64,000 nt of DNA. It comes from an uncultured Dorea sp. (GTDB lineage: Bacteria; Bacillota; Clostridia; Lachnospirales; Lachnospiraceae). The DNA lies in assembly GCA_910578495.1 (NCBI GenBank), contig CAJTRE010000006.1:29985-93984 (forward strand). The letters run 5' to 3'. Positions 8,936-17,653 of this stretch are shown piece by piece. A model generated the notes under the pieces. The model made no database searches and was not told the origin of the DNA. It saw only the letters and a program-made list of their open reading frames with translations. A program made the position numbers and the translations under genes. Every line of letters starts with the position of its first letter. Positions within the stretch are counted from its first letter, which is position 1.

Positions 8936-9292
8936 TTATTCTAAGCCGCCTTCCTCCATACGTCTCAGAAGATCATATACTTCAATCCTCTTAGCATTCA
9001 TTTCTGGAAGTCCGATAAAAATAGTTCCACAGACATAACGCTCTTCCTCTGTCTGTTCAATTCTTACTACTTTCAAAAATGCATGAATGATATCATCCGA
9101 CCAGATCTTCAAAAAAGTCTCGTATACTGCCCCGATAGACAGCGGCACATCACAGATAAACCCCACTCCTGTTTTCGATACATCCAGGACTTCAATCACT
9201 GCCTCTTCTTCCTTCTCCGAACCTTCGTTCATATTCTTAATCAATAGCCGGGCCGATAGGCTCATACGCGTGCTGTTTCTCTTTTCAATCAT
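8936..9292 (-). CDS. PilZ domain protein (c-di-GMP receptor)
   Basis: A single-domain protein of 118 residues. The two parts of the c-di-GMP-binding signature are present: RNSTR near residues 5-9 (RxxxR) and DVSKTGVG near residues 37-44 (D/NxSxxG). The remaining strands form the expected beta barrel (GAVYETFLKIW, HAFLKVVRIEQ, YVCGTIFIGLPE), with a C-terminal helix (IEVYDLLRRMEE). It should bind cyclic di-GMP in the cytoplasm and pass the signal to a partner. No flagellar, cellulose or pilus gene lies next to it, so its output is unknown. The EAL protein at 26773 is the other c-di-GMP-linked gene in the window. Confidence 0.85.
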   Translation of the reverse strand: MIEKRNSTRMSLSARLLIKNMNEGSEKEEEAVIEVLDVSKTGVGFICDVPLSIGAVYETFLKIWSDDIIHAFLKVVRIEQTEEERYVCGTIFIGLPEMNAKRIEVYDLLRRMEEGGLE

Positions 9293-9385
9293 TTCCGCCC
9301 ACTCCTTTCACAGCAATTCTCTCTAAATATTTTAACCTATTTGCCTAATTTTGTAAAGTAGTGCGACACTAAGCTTTTATTTCTG

Positions 9386-9549
9386 GGTAACAGTTCAGCC
9401 ATAGTCGGCAAAATAAACGAATCATGCTTGCATGAATGAGTGTATTTTACCGACTATGAGCGGAGCGCCAAATTATGAGCAAAAATAGTTGCACAGCAAC
9501 GAATAGCACGTTAGTGCGGTTTTGCGAATGGCGCGGTCTGAATAGTAAC
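9386..9549. repeat. Palindromic repeat, copy A (164 bp)
   Basis: The left end GTAACAGTTCAGCC (9387-9400) and the right end CTGAATAGTAAC (9538-9549) are imperfect inverted copies of the family end GTAACTATTCAGCC. Inside, CATAGTCGGCAAAATA (9400-9415) pairs with TATTTTACCGACTATG (9443-9458). GCGCCA/TGGCGC, GTTGC/GCAAC and GCAC/GTGC form further hairpins. The right end overlaps the TAG stop codon of the leuA-araC gene. Confidence 0.75.
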
Positions 9550-11537
9550 TATTTCTGATTTCTAAACTGCATAGGAGTCATATGATAAGCTTTCTTAAAC
9601 AAACGATTAAAATGCTCTACATTCTGATATCCTACGCTAAGCGAAATATTTTCTACCGTCATATTGCTGCTCTTTAATAAAGTTTTTGCTTTTTTCATCC
9701 GGACTTTTTTCACCAATTCTCCAAAAGTCATGCCGGATTTTTCTTTAACATACTTGGAAATGTACGGCTTAGATAAGAAGAATTTTTCTGCTATATCCTC
9801 CAGTGTAATATCTGTATAATTTGTCTGAATGTAATTCATGATCTCGATCATCCTTGCATCCTTGCATGCCTCAGTGTCTCCAAGGTCCTCAAGCTTATTC
9901 ACCGCCACAATAAGCGCCTCAATGGAAGCTTTGATAATATCCGCATCAATTCCTACGCCCCAGAAAACCTTGCCGCTTCGCACAATTCCTACATAAGCTA
10001 CCGCCTTCGAAGAAGAACCTTTTGTCAGAGAATGTTCCTCATAAAAACTAAGTTCATAGCTGATATTAAAATACTGTTTCATCGCATTACTCACTGCATC
10101 CAGTCGGCCATTTCCAGTAGAAGTAATCACTCTCGTCTCTCCACCATGATTGATCGTAACCTCGGCGGTAATTCCGTCTGTCTGTTGGAAATGACACTCG
10201 TCAATGTGAAATACCGGTTTCGTATTAATATAATTATCCGAAAAAATTTGATATACCCAGTCAGGCGTCAGTTCTTTGTGCGCTTTATCGGATACGTCCT
10301 TCACCAGATAACCGACTTCTGCTCTCATATCCTGCGGAATGTTAATACCATAGCTCTGTTTTAGAATATAATTGACTCCGCCTTTTCCAGACTGGCTGTT
10401 AATACGGATCACATCCGAATCATATTGTCTGCCCACATCCTGCGGATCAATCGGAAGATACGGAACGCTCCATGTATCACATTTCTTCTCCTCTCTCCAC
10501 GCCATACCCTTAGCGATCGCATCTTGATGAGAGCCGGAAAATGCAGTAAATACAAGATCTCCTGCATATGGCTGACGCTCATACACATGCATTCTTGTAA
10601 GTCTCTCATAAGTTTCCCGCAGATGCTTCATATCAGAAAAATCAAGTCCCGGATCTATACCATGTGAAAACATATTCATACCCATTGTAATAATATCTAC
10701 ATTACCAGTTCGTTCTCCATTTCCAAATAATGTTCCCTCAATACGGTCAGCGCCTGCCAGAATACCGAGTTCTGCCGTCGCAACGCCACATCCTCTGTCA
10801 TTGTGCGGATGTAAGCAAAGAACTACATTGTCTCTGTATTTCAAATGTTTATGTACGTACTCTAACTGACAGGCAAATACATGAGGCATTGCATTTTCTA
10901 CAGTTGTAGGAATATTGATAATCGCTTTCTTGTCTTTCGTTGGTTTCCAGACATCCAGTACCGCATTACATACTTCAACCGCATAATCTACCTCTGTTCC
11001 CGGGAAACTTTCCGGACTGTACTGAAACGTGAAATTACCGTCTGTCTCAGAAGCCAGCTTTAAGAGAAGTTCTGCACCGTCAATTGCAATTTTTTTAATC
11101 TCTTCTTTGTCTTTCTTAAACACCTGCTCTCTCTGTGCCACAGAAGTAGAATTATACAGATGTATTACCGCATGAGGCGCCCCTTTTACAGCCTCGAATG
11201 TCTTCTTAATAATATGTTCTCTCGCCTGTGTCAGCACCTGTACCGTCACATCATCCGGAATCATATTCTTCTCAATCAATGTTCTCATAAACTGATACTC
11301 TGTCTCGGAAGCCGCCGGAAAACCAACCTCGATCTCCTTAAAGCCTACATCCACTAACATCTGGAAAAACTCCAGTTTCTCCTCCAGACTCATAGGCTCA
11401 ATCAACGCCTGGTTTCCATCCCTAAGATCCACACTGCACCAGATTGGAGAATGATCGACATGGTCTTTTTTCACCCAGTCGTAGGTGACCTTGGGCGGCA
11501 TAAAATACGTTCTTTCATATTTCTGACAATTCTTCAT
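9549..11537 (-). CDS. leuA: 2-isopropylmalate synthase fused to AraC-type DNA-binding domain
   Basis: A 662-residue fusion protein. Residues about 1-400 are the LeuA catalytic TIM barrel (class II form): CSVDLRDGNQAL binds metal and 2-oxoacid, HPHNDRGCGVAT holds the metal His pair, and GNGERTGNVD follows. Residues about 420-550 match the LeuA C-terminal allosteric domain that binds leucine. Residues 561-662 are a complete AraC-family double helix-turn-helix, with helices ITLEDIAEKFFLSKPYISKYVKE and MTVENISLSVGYQNVEHFNRLFKK. The enzyme condenses 2-oxoisovalerate and acetyl-CoA in leucine synthesis. The extra domain suggests it also binds DNA, perhaps as a leucine-responsive regulator. The start at 11537 has AGGAG nine bases upstream; the frame is open further upstream but lacks a ribosome site. 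No other leu gene is next to it. Confidence 0.9.
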   Translation of the reverse strand: MKNCQKYERTYFMPPKVTYDWVKKDHVDHSPIWCSVDLRDGNQALIEPMSLEEKLEFFQMLVDVGFKEIEVGFPAASETEYQFMRTLIEKNMIPDDVTVQVLTQAREHIIKKTFEAVKGAPHAVIHLYNSTSVAQREQVFKKDKEEIKKIAIDGAELLLKLASETDGNFTFQYSPESFPGTEVDYAVEVCNAVLDVWKPTKDKKAIINIPTTVENAMPHVFACQLEYVHKHLKYRDNVVLCLHPHNDRGCGVATAELGILAGADRIEGTLFGNGERTGNVDIITMGMNMFSHGIDPGLDFSDMKHLRETYERLTRMHVYERQPYAGDLVFTAFSGSHQDAIAKGMAWREEKKCDTWSVPYLPIDPQDVGRQYDSDVIRINSQSGKGGVNYILKQSYGINIPQDMRAEVGYLVKDVSDKAHKELTPDWVYQIFSDNYINTKPVFHIDECHFQQTDGITAEVTINHGGETRVITSTGNGRLDAVSNAMKQYFNISYELSFYEEHSLTKGSSSKAVAYVGIVRSGKVFWGVGIDADIIKASIEALIVAVNKLEDLGDTEACKDARMIEIMNYIQTNYTDITLEDIAEKFFLSKPYISKYVKEKSGMTFGELVKKVRMKKAKTLLKSSNMTVENISLSVGYQNVEHFNRLFKKAYHMTPMQFRNQK

Positions 11538-11660
11538 GGTACGACACTCCTTTTCTATCACATTTTCTGCCACACACCAATAATATGACATATTCCCTTG
11601 AATAATAATCATCAACTATATTGTCTTTTTTTAACACCTTCTTATCCTAACACATGTATT

Positions 11661-11697
11661 TCAAAAAGAAAAGTGACAATATTAATCACTTTTCTTG
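11661..11697 (-). terminator. Terminator after the sodium:solute symporter
   Basis: AAGAAAAGTGA (11666-11676) pairs perfectly with TCACTTTTCTT (11686-11696). On the minus strand the stem runs into TTTTTG, ending the symporter transcript just before the leuA leader. Confidence 0.75.
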
Positions 11698-11719
11698 ATT
11701 TATTTTAATCCATATTATT

Positions 11720-13249
11720 TTATTTTACTTCCAGAGAACGCCTTTTCGTAATTGTTACTTTTTCCTCATAGCACTGGAAAATATCGTCCATCTTCTCCCT
11801 ATCCATCTTTGGCGTAAGGACACTTACAATCGGTACAATGACAAGCCCTGCCACCATGGCGATGGCGCCTGCATTGATCGGAGACGCAATGTAATGAAGA
11901 AACATATTGGATACGGTAATGCCGACACCACCTGCAAAGCTTGCCCATACCGCTGCCTTTGTCACTCGTTTCCAGTACAGACCATACAAAAACGGCGCCA
12001 GAAACGCACCTGCAAGCGCTCCCCATGAAATTCCCATAAGCTGTGCGATAAAGGTAGGCGGATCAAGGGCAATCACTACCGATACCACAATAAAAAACAC
12101 GATCAGCAGCCGCATAGTCCGTACCTGTTTTTTCTCGCTCATCTCTTTCATCACATTGTCTTTCAGGAAATCCAATGTAAGGGTAGAACTTGACGTCAAT
12201 ACCAGCGATGCCAGTGTGGACATGGAGGCAGATAACACCAGCACTACTACTACTCCGATCAAAATATCCGGCAGAGACGACAGCATATGCGGAATAATAC
12301 TGTCAAAAATTACATTTCCGGCCGCATCATAGATGGCTTTGTCGTCGAATAACCGCCCAAAACCTCCAAGAAAATAACTTCCGCCTGCCACAACACAAGC
12401 AAACAATGTGGAAATAACAGTTCCCGTATTGATTGCTTTCTCGTCCCTAATCGCATAGAACTTTCCAATCATTTGTGGAAGTCCCCATGTGCCAAGTGAT
12501 GTCAGAATAACAACCCCCAACAGATTTAACGGATCTGGTCCGAAAAAGGAAGTAAACGCTCCCGGCTGTCCTGCCGTAATCGGTACATCACTCGGAATTT
12601 CCGCCATCTTTCTGATTGCATCAAGAAATCCCCCCTGTCCGCTTAAGACTGCGCCAATCACTGCTACAATCCCAATCAACATAATAATTCCCTGTATAAA
12701 GTCATTAATAGCTGTCGCCATATATCCGCCCAAGATAACATAGATCCCTGTAAATACCGCCATGCCGACAACACAGTATGTATATGGAATGTCAAACGCC
12801 ATCTCAAACAATCTGGAAAGACCGTTGTAAATAGACGCTGTATACGGCACTAAAAAAATAAACACAATGGCAGATGCCGCAACTTTAAGCGGCTTGCTTC
12901 CATACCGCTCTCCAAAGAAATCAGGCATCGTCTTAACATTTAAATGTTGTGTCATAACCTTGGTACGCCTTCCCAACACAACCCATGCCATCAAACTTCC
13001 AATCACCGCATTGCCAATACCGATCCACGTACTTGCCAGCCCATATTTCCATCCAAACTGTCCTGCATAACCTACGAAAACAACTGCAGAGAAATAAGAA
13101 GTTCCATATGCAAAAGCAGTCAGCCATGGACCTACAGAACGTCCGCCAAGCACAAATCCATCTACACTTGTCGTATGTTGTCTGGAATAAAGTCCTACGA
13201 CTACCATTACAGTAAAAAATACAACGAGCAGCATTAATTTCATCATCAT
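11720..13249 (-). CDS. Sodium:solute symporter (SSS family)
   Basis: A 509-residue membrane protein with about 13 transmembrane helices. VDGFVLGGRSVGPWLTAFAY, then a Ser/Gly-rich first core helix, matches the SSSF (PutP/PanF) family. The conserved segment YMATAINDFIQGIIMLIGI and the late Ser-rich helix LVLSASMSTLASLVLTSSS also fit; SASMSTL resembles the second Na+ site. It imports an organic solute (proline, pantothenate or another carboxylate are typical) with Na+. AGAGGG is eight bases before the first of three ATGs. It has its own strong promoter at 13347-13375 and terminator at 11661-11697, so it is monocistronic. The substrate is not resolvable. Confidence 0.85.
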   Translation of the reverse strand: MMMKLMLLVVFFTVMVVVGLYSRQHTTSVDGFVLGGRSVGPWLTAFAYGTSYFSAVVFVGYAGQFGWKYGLASTWIGIGNAVIGSLMAWVVLGRRTKVMTQHLNVKTMPDFFGERYGSKPLKVAASAIVFIFLVPYTASIYNGLSRLFEMAFDIPYTYCVVGMAVFTGIYVILGGYMATAINDFIQGIIMLIGIVAVIGAVLSGQGGFLDAIRKMAEIPSDVPITAGQPGAFTSFFGPDPLNLLGVVILTSLGTWGLPQMIGKFYAIRDEKAINTGTVISTLFACVVAGGSYFLGGFGRLFDDKAIYDAAGNVIFDSIIPHMLSSLPDILIGVVVVLVLSASMSTLASLVLTSSSTLTLDFLKDNVMKEMSEKKQVRTMRLLIVFFIVVSVVIALDPPTFIAQLMGISWGALAGAFLAPFLYGLYWKRVTKAAVWASFAGGVGITVSNMFLHYIASPINAGAIAMVAGLVIVPIVSVLTPKMDREKMDDIFQCYEEKVTITKRRSLEVK

Positions 13250-13346
13250 AGTAAAATCCCTCTTCTTTCCACTGTCTTATTTTCTGGTTACATTTAACTT
13301 CTCGCTTTAAACCGTTGCGCTTTAAAGCATTAAAGTTTACTGTTAT

Positions 13347-13375
13347 AAAATAACACACATACAACTGTGTGTCAA
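13347..13375 (-). promoter_or_regulatory. Promoter of the symporter with dyad in the spacer
   Basis: On the minus strand TTGACA (13370-13375) and TATTTT (13347-13352) are 17 bases apart. The -35 box and spacer contain the inverted pair ACACAC/GTGTGT, an obvious place for a repressor. A CGCTTTAAA direct repeat lies in the leader (about 13303-13327). Confidence 0.65.
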
Positions 13376-13402
13376 TAAAAATTTCAAAAATATTAAGAAA
13401 AA

Positions 13403-13439
13403 TGGGTAACTATTCAGCCATGCACTGAATAGTTACCCA
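13403..13439. repeat. Palindromic repeat, copy B (minimal, terminator-like)
   Basis: GGGTAACTATTCAG (13404-13417) and CTGAATAGTTACCC (13425-13438) form a perfect 14-pair stem, 15 with the flanking T/A, around the seven-base loop CCATGCA. On the minus strand it starts two bases after the mgsA stop and is followed by ATTTTTC, so it can act as the mgsA terminator. It consists of just the two ends of the larger repeats A and C. Confidence 0.85.
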
Positions 13440-13441
13440 CG

Positions 13442-13915
13442 CTACTTCATCTGTTTTACGCGATCTTGTACTGTTTTATTAAAATTCTCGACTCTTCTGC
13501 TATATGTTTCATCCATATACTGAGAATGAAGCATGAAATCTGCCGTCGCCAGATTATTTGCAATCGGAATATCATACACAACGGCAATACGAAGCAGCGC
13601 CTTCACATCCGGATCGTGTGGCTGCGCCTCTAACGGGTCCCAGAGGAAAATCATGAAATCAATCTGTCCCTCTACAATCTTAGCGCCAATCTGCTGATCA
13701 CCGCCTAAAGGACCGCTGTTATATGCTTTTACCGGAAGATCTGTCTTATCCGCAATCAATCTTGCCGTCGTTCCTGTTCCACATAAAAAATGACTTTTTA
13801 AAATCTCTTTGTTCTTATCACACCACTCTACAAGTTCCTTTTTCTTCCCATCGTGCGCTACTAACGCAATATGTTTTGTTTTTCCAATTTCAAACGTTAC
13901 GAATTTGTCGTCCAT
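13442..13915 (-). CDS. mgsA: Methylglyoxal synthase
   Basis: This 157-residue protein shows the MgsA signature: IALVAHDGKKKELVEW at the N-terminus, CGTGTTARLI for phosphate binding, YNSGPLGGDQQIGAKI with the catalytic Asp region, and FLWDPLEAQPHDPDVKALLRIAVVYDIPIANN. It converts dihydroxyacetone phosphate to methylglyoxal and phosphate, a bypass used when sugar phosphates build up. The gene starts three bases after the upstream dehydrogenase gene, with AAGGAGGAG as ribosome site. It is the last gene of a three-gene set and ends at palindromic repeat B. Confidence 0.95.
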   Translation of the reverse strand: MDDKFVTFEIGKTKHIALVAHDGKKKELVEWCDKNKEILKSHFLCGTGTTARLIADKTDLPVKAYNSGPLGGDQQIGAKIVEGQIDFMIFLWDPLEAQPHDPDVKALLRIAVVYDIPIANNLATADFMLHSQYMDETYSRRVENFNKTVQDRVKQMK

Positions 13916-13918
13916 CGT

Positions 13919-14809
13919 CTACTCCTCCTTTTCTTCTGTCTCATTTACAGTTTCATAATATTTATAAAGTGCCTGAGTTCCAAGTTCTCCATATCCTTGT
14001 GACTCTAACTGCTCATAAATAGAAAGTACCAGACTCAAAACCTCCAAAGAAAGATCGCTTCTATTCGCCTCAATAAGTGCCAGACGCATATCTTTAATAA
14101 AATGTTTGATAAAAAATCCCGGATCGTAATTTCCAGTCAAAATCTTTGGTGCAAATATGTCTAATTGTTTACTTCCTGCCGCGCCTGTGGATACGGATCT
14201 AATTACCGTATCAAGATCCAGCCCTTTTGCTTTCGCATAAGTGAGCGCCTCGCATACCCCCGAAAGTGTTCCCGCAATCATGATCTGGTTCGCCATCTTC
14301 GCATGCTGACCGCATCCTGCTTTCCCCTGATAATTAATATTCGTTCCCATAGCTTCAAATACTGGAACGCAGACTTCGTAGTCCTCTTTCAAACCTCCCA
14401 CCAGAATAGATAATGTTCCCTCTTTTGCTCCTGTATCTCCTCCGGTAACCGGTGCGTCTAATACATGGAACCCACGTTTCGTTCCTTCTTCATAAAGCTT
14501 TTCTGCAAGCATCGGACTTGTCGTCGTCATATCAATAAGATACGCACCTTTTTGAGCGCTGTCCAAAATATTTCCCGCCTCAAAATACACTTCCTCTACA
14601 TCCGCTGGAAAGCCTACAATTGTAATCACCACTTCACAGTCTTTAACACAGTCCTGAATCGTTTCATGGAAAACTGCTCCCTCCTGAATCACGTCTTCCA
14701 CTTTCGCCTTTGTCCTTGCATAAATATGAAGTTCGTGTCCTGCTTTCATTAAATTTCTCACCATGGACTTCCCCATGATACCTACGCCTATAAAAGCTAT
14801 TTTTTTCAT
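13919..14809 (-). CDS. NAD(P)-dependent 3-hydroxyacid dehydrogenase (GarR/HIBADH family)
   Basis: Length 296, the usual size of the beta-hydroxyacid dehydrogenase family. The N-terminal Rossmann motif is GVGIMGKSMVRNLMKAGHEL. The substrate-binding signature DAPVTGGDTGAKEGTLSILVGG lies near residues 118-139, and the catalytic Lys is in GCGQHAKMANQIMIAGTLSG. Members reduce or oxidise tartronate semialdehyde, 3-hydroxyisobutyrate or similar acids; the exact substrate is not clear. It overlaps the upstream hexapeptide-repeat gene by four bases (ATGA-type) and is followed closely by mgsA. The three may be co-transcribed, but a shared pathway is not evident. Confidence 0.85.
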   Translation of the reverse strand: MKKIAFIGVGIMGKSMVRNLMKAGHELHIYARTKAKVEDVIQEGAVFHETIQDCVKDCEVVITIVGFPADVEEVYFEAGNILDSAQKGAYLIDMTTTSPMLAEKLYEEGTKRGFHVLDAPVTGGDTGAKEGTLSILVGGLKEDYEVCVPVFEAMGTNINYQGKAGCGQHAKMANQIMIAGTLSGVCEALTYAKAKGLDLDTVIRSVSTGAAGSKQLDIFAPKILTGNYDPGFFIKHFIKDMRLALIEANRSDLSLEVLSLVLSIYEQLESQGYGELGTQALYKYYETVNETEEKEE

Positions 14810-15477
14810 AAAATACTCCTTTCTACCACTTCACCCTGTTTTTTGTAAATGCTGTTTGCAGGTACATATCCTCTCACGCTGGATAATGGATATATATTAG
14901 TCTGTTTTCCTACAACACTGCCTGGATTTAAGACTGTTCCACATCCAACCTCTACTTCATCGCCAAGCATAGCCCCTAATTTTTTCATTCCTGTCTCAAT
15001 CTGTTCTTCCAGAGCCTTTACTACCACCGGTTTTTTGTCAGATTTCACATTCGATGTAATAGAACCGGCGCCCATATGCGCCTTGTATCCAAGAATAGAA
15101 TCTCCTACATAATTATAATGCGGAACCTGTACTTTATTAAATAAAATAACGTTTTTAAGTTCTGTAGAATTTCCTACTACAGCGCCTTCGCCTACGATAG
15201 CATTACCGCGAATAAATGCACAATGTCTTACCTCTGCGCCTTTTCCAATGATCGCCGGTCCGTTAATATAGGCAGAAGAGAACACTTTCGCTGATTTTGC
15301 AATCCACACATTATCTCCTACTTTATCGTATTCATCTGCCGGAAGTTTCTCACCAAGCTCTATAATAAAACTGCTGATTTTAGAAAGCACTTCCCATGGA
15401 TAAACCACTCCTTCAAAAATATCTTTTGCAATCGTCTCATGTAAAGTATATAGTTCTTTTACTGTTAATTCTTTCAT
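14806..15477 (-). CDS. Left-handed beta-helix (hexapeptide repeat) acyl/nucleotidyl-transferase-like protein
   Basis: 223 residues. After a helical N-terminal third come repeated hexapeptides (for example SAYINGPAIIGKGAEVRHCAFIRGNAIVGEGAVVGNS, described here by its repeats of I/V-G) that form a left-handed beta helix like the C-domain of GlmU. There is no N-terminal nucleotidyltransferase domain. Clostridial relatives are often labelled UDP-N-acetylglucosamine pyrophosphorylase-like, but catalytic evidence is absent here. I placed the start at 15477, where GGAG lies seven bases upstream; an ATG 21 bases earlier has no such site. It is the first gene of the three-gene set ending with mgsA. Confidence 0.7.
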   Translation of the reverse strand: MKELTVKELYTLHETIAKDIFEGVVYPWEVLSKISSFIIELGEKLPADEYDKVGDNVWIAKSAKVFSSAYINGPAIIGKGAEVRHCAFIRGNAIVGEGAVVGNSTELKNVILFNKVQVPHYNYVGDSILGYKAHMGAGSITSNVKSDKKPVVVKALEEQIETGMKKLGAMLGDEVEVGCGTVLNPGSVVGKQTNIYPLSSVRGYVPANSIYKKQGEVVERSIL

Positions 15478-15552
15478 TACTGTCTCCTTCTTTGCCATAC
15501 GAATTTACATATCTACATTTCAAGAATAGCACTTCTTCGCCCGTACGGCAAC

Positions 15553-17604
15553 TTATTTCCCTTTGGATTTTCTGGCATTTTTATAAAACTGCGCAACATA
15601 GTCGTAGCAAGATCTAAGCTGACCCTCATTGTAAAGTCCTTTTACTCCCTGTGTGCGGCTCACAATAAAATGGTCCAGTTTCTGCATATATTCATCTGGT
15701 GTAATCTCTCCATCCGCCACATAGGTAAGTCCTTTCTCCCAACTCGCCGTAAGTTCCGGATTCAAAAGCGATTTAATAGAATGTTCTACCACATCATAAA
15801 TCATTTCCCCTAACATGGACGGAGTTACAATCTGTGTCTTTTTATTAAGGGACAAATATTTGATGTTAAATAGTTTCTTTAAAATCTCTCCCCTTGTAGC
15901 GCTTGTTCCAATACCACTTCCTTTTATCTGTGCCCGAAGTTCCTCATCCTCAATAAGCTGTCCTGCATTTTCCATAGCAAGGATAAGCGAACCTGAATTG
16001 TAGCGTTTCGGCGGCGAAGTCTTTCCCTCTTTAATGTCTAATGACTGCACCATTAATGTCATTCCTTTTCGCAAAGATTGAATCTTCTCAAAAAAATGAA
16101 GATCTGCAGACTTATCCTGTCCGTTTTCTTCACTGTCTTCTCCCTCTCCAATCTTCCCTTCATTTCCGGCATCTGCTCTTTTGGGCTGTGGGATTCCCGC
16201 CACTTTTAAGTATCCTTCCTCTGTCAGCACTTTGAAGCTTGAAAAGAATGACTCTTCTTTTATCTTCGTTGTAATGGACACTTTCTGATATACCGCCGGT
16301 GGATAAAAAATACTAAGGAAACGCCGTACAATCACATCGTATACTTTCGCAGATATGGCAGACAGAGAGTGAATGGCTCCCAGTCCCTGTCCGGTAGGAA
16401 TGATCGCATAGTGATCTGTAATCTGCTTATCGTTTACATACCTTGTCCTCTCCAGTCCCTTGTGGCTTCCAAATCCTACGATTTCCTGAAGATACGATAC
16501 TGCCGGCTGATATTTCATAAGCCCGTTTAAGTTCTTATGAATTTCCTTTGCCACTGCCGTAGACAATACTCTGGCGTCGGTTCTCGGATAAGTCACCATT
16601 TTTTTCTCATACATCTCCTGCACGATGCGAAGCGTCTCGTCGGGACTGATCTTAAAACGCTTAGAACACTCATTTTGAAGCTCTGCCAAGTTAAAAAGAA
16701 GCGGGGGATTCTTCTTCTCCTTTTTTTTCTCTATGGACTCAATCTGACAGGCAGGCACACTTCCATCACTCAAATACTTGATAAGCTCTTCTGCCTTTTC
16801 CCGTTCTTTAAATCCATTTTCTTTATACAATTCAAAAGACTCAAACCATCGGGAGCCTTTGACCGCCCTCCATTCGCCCTCAAATGTCTCGCCTGCTTCT
16901 CCAACAGTACTTACCACACGGTAAAACGGTGTTTCCACAAACTCCCGAATTTCCCGTTCTCTTCTTACCACCATTCCAAGCACACATGTCATGACACGGC
17001 CTACGGAAATAACAGAGTATTTGGTTTTTAAATAGTTAGATATACTATTTCCGTATTTTAATGTAAGCAGACGGGAGAAATTAATTCCCATCAAGTAATC
17101 TTCTTTGGCGCGGAGATAGGCAGACGCCGACAGATTATCGTATTCTTTTAAATCCTTCGCTTCTTTGATGCCTCGCAGAATCTCTTCCTCTGTCTGGGAA
17201 TCAATCCAGACACGGCGCCTTTCTTTTCCGCACACCTCTGCCTGCTGTTCTACCAGACGGTAGATATATTCTCCCTCCCGTCCGGAGTCTGTGCACACAT
17301 AGATCGTATCAATGTCTTCTCGATTGAGAAGTCCTGCCACAATCCGATACTGCTTTGCCACTGCCGGGATAACCTCATATTTAAACTGATCCGGAAGAAA
17401 AGGCAGCGTCTCAAGGCTCCATCTTTTCAGTGCCGGATCGTATTCTTCCGGATAACTCATCGTTACAAGATGACCAACGCACCAAGTCACTACCGCTTCT
17501 TCTGATTCTATATATCCGTCTCTTCTTTTTGTCGTCAATTTCAGCGCTTTTGCAAATTCCTGCGCCACGCTAGGCTTTTCAGCTATATATAGTGATTTCC
17601 CCAT
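15553..17604 (-). CDS. topB: DNA topoisomerase III
   Basis: 683 residues, type IA topoisomerase of the TopB class. The TOPRIM domain opens with LYIAEKPSVAQEFAKALK, and its acidic motif is CTDSGREGEYIYRLVE near residues 103-118. The active-site Tyr is in MVTYPRTDARVLS near residue 330. It relaxes and decatenates DNA through a covalent 5' phosphotyrosine link. A Cys-zinc C-terminus is missing, as in many TopB proteins. Chromosomal Lachnospiraceae often carry such a copy outside mobile elements. It is followed after 75 bases by the hexapeptide-repeat gene on the same strand. Confidence 0.93.
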   Translation of the reverse strand: MGKSLYIAEKPSVAQEFAKALKLTTKRRDGYIESEEAVVTWCVGHLVTMSYPEEYDPALKRWSLETLPFLPDQFKYEVIPAVAKQYRIVAGLLNREDIDTIYVCTDSGREGEYIYRLVEQQAEVCGKERRRVWIDSQTEEEILRGIKEAKDLKEYDNLSASAYLRAKEDYLMGINFSRLLTLKYGNSISNYLKTKYSVISVGRVMTCVLGMVVRREREIREFVETPFYRVVSTVGEAGETFEGEWRAVKGSRWFESFELYKENGFKEREKAEELIKYLSDGSVPACQIESIEKKKEKKNPPLLFNLAELQNECSKRFKISPDETLRIVQEMYEKKMVTYPRTDARVLSTAVAKEIHKNLNGLMKYQPAVSYLQEIVGFGSHKGLERTRYVNDKQITDHYAIIPTGQGLGAIHSLSAISAKVYDVIVRRFLSIFYPPAVYQKVSITTKIKEESFFSSFKVLTEEGYLKVAGIPQPKRADAGNEGKIGEGEDSEENGQDKSADLHFFEKIQSLRKGMTLMVQSLDIKEGKTSPPKRYNSGSLILAMENAGQLIEDEELRAQIKGSGIGTSATRGEILKKLFNIKYLSLNKKTQIVTPSMLGEMIYDVVEHSIKSLLNPELTASWEKGLTYVADGEITPDEYMQKLDHFIVSRTQGVKGLYNEGQLRSCYDYVAQFYKNARKSKGK

Positions 17605-17653
17605 ATCAATTTCCTAACTTTTTCTTATTTTATACTCCGCCATAGGCAGACAT

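Noticed and set aside
9386..9549. Copy A of the repeat as a leucine T-box or leader of leuA
   Set aside because: It is at the 3' end of leuA, not upstream. No T-box bulge sequence is visible before the leuA start either.
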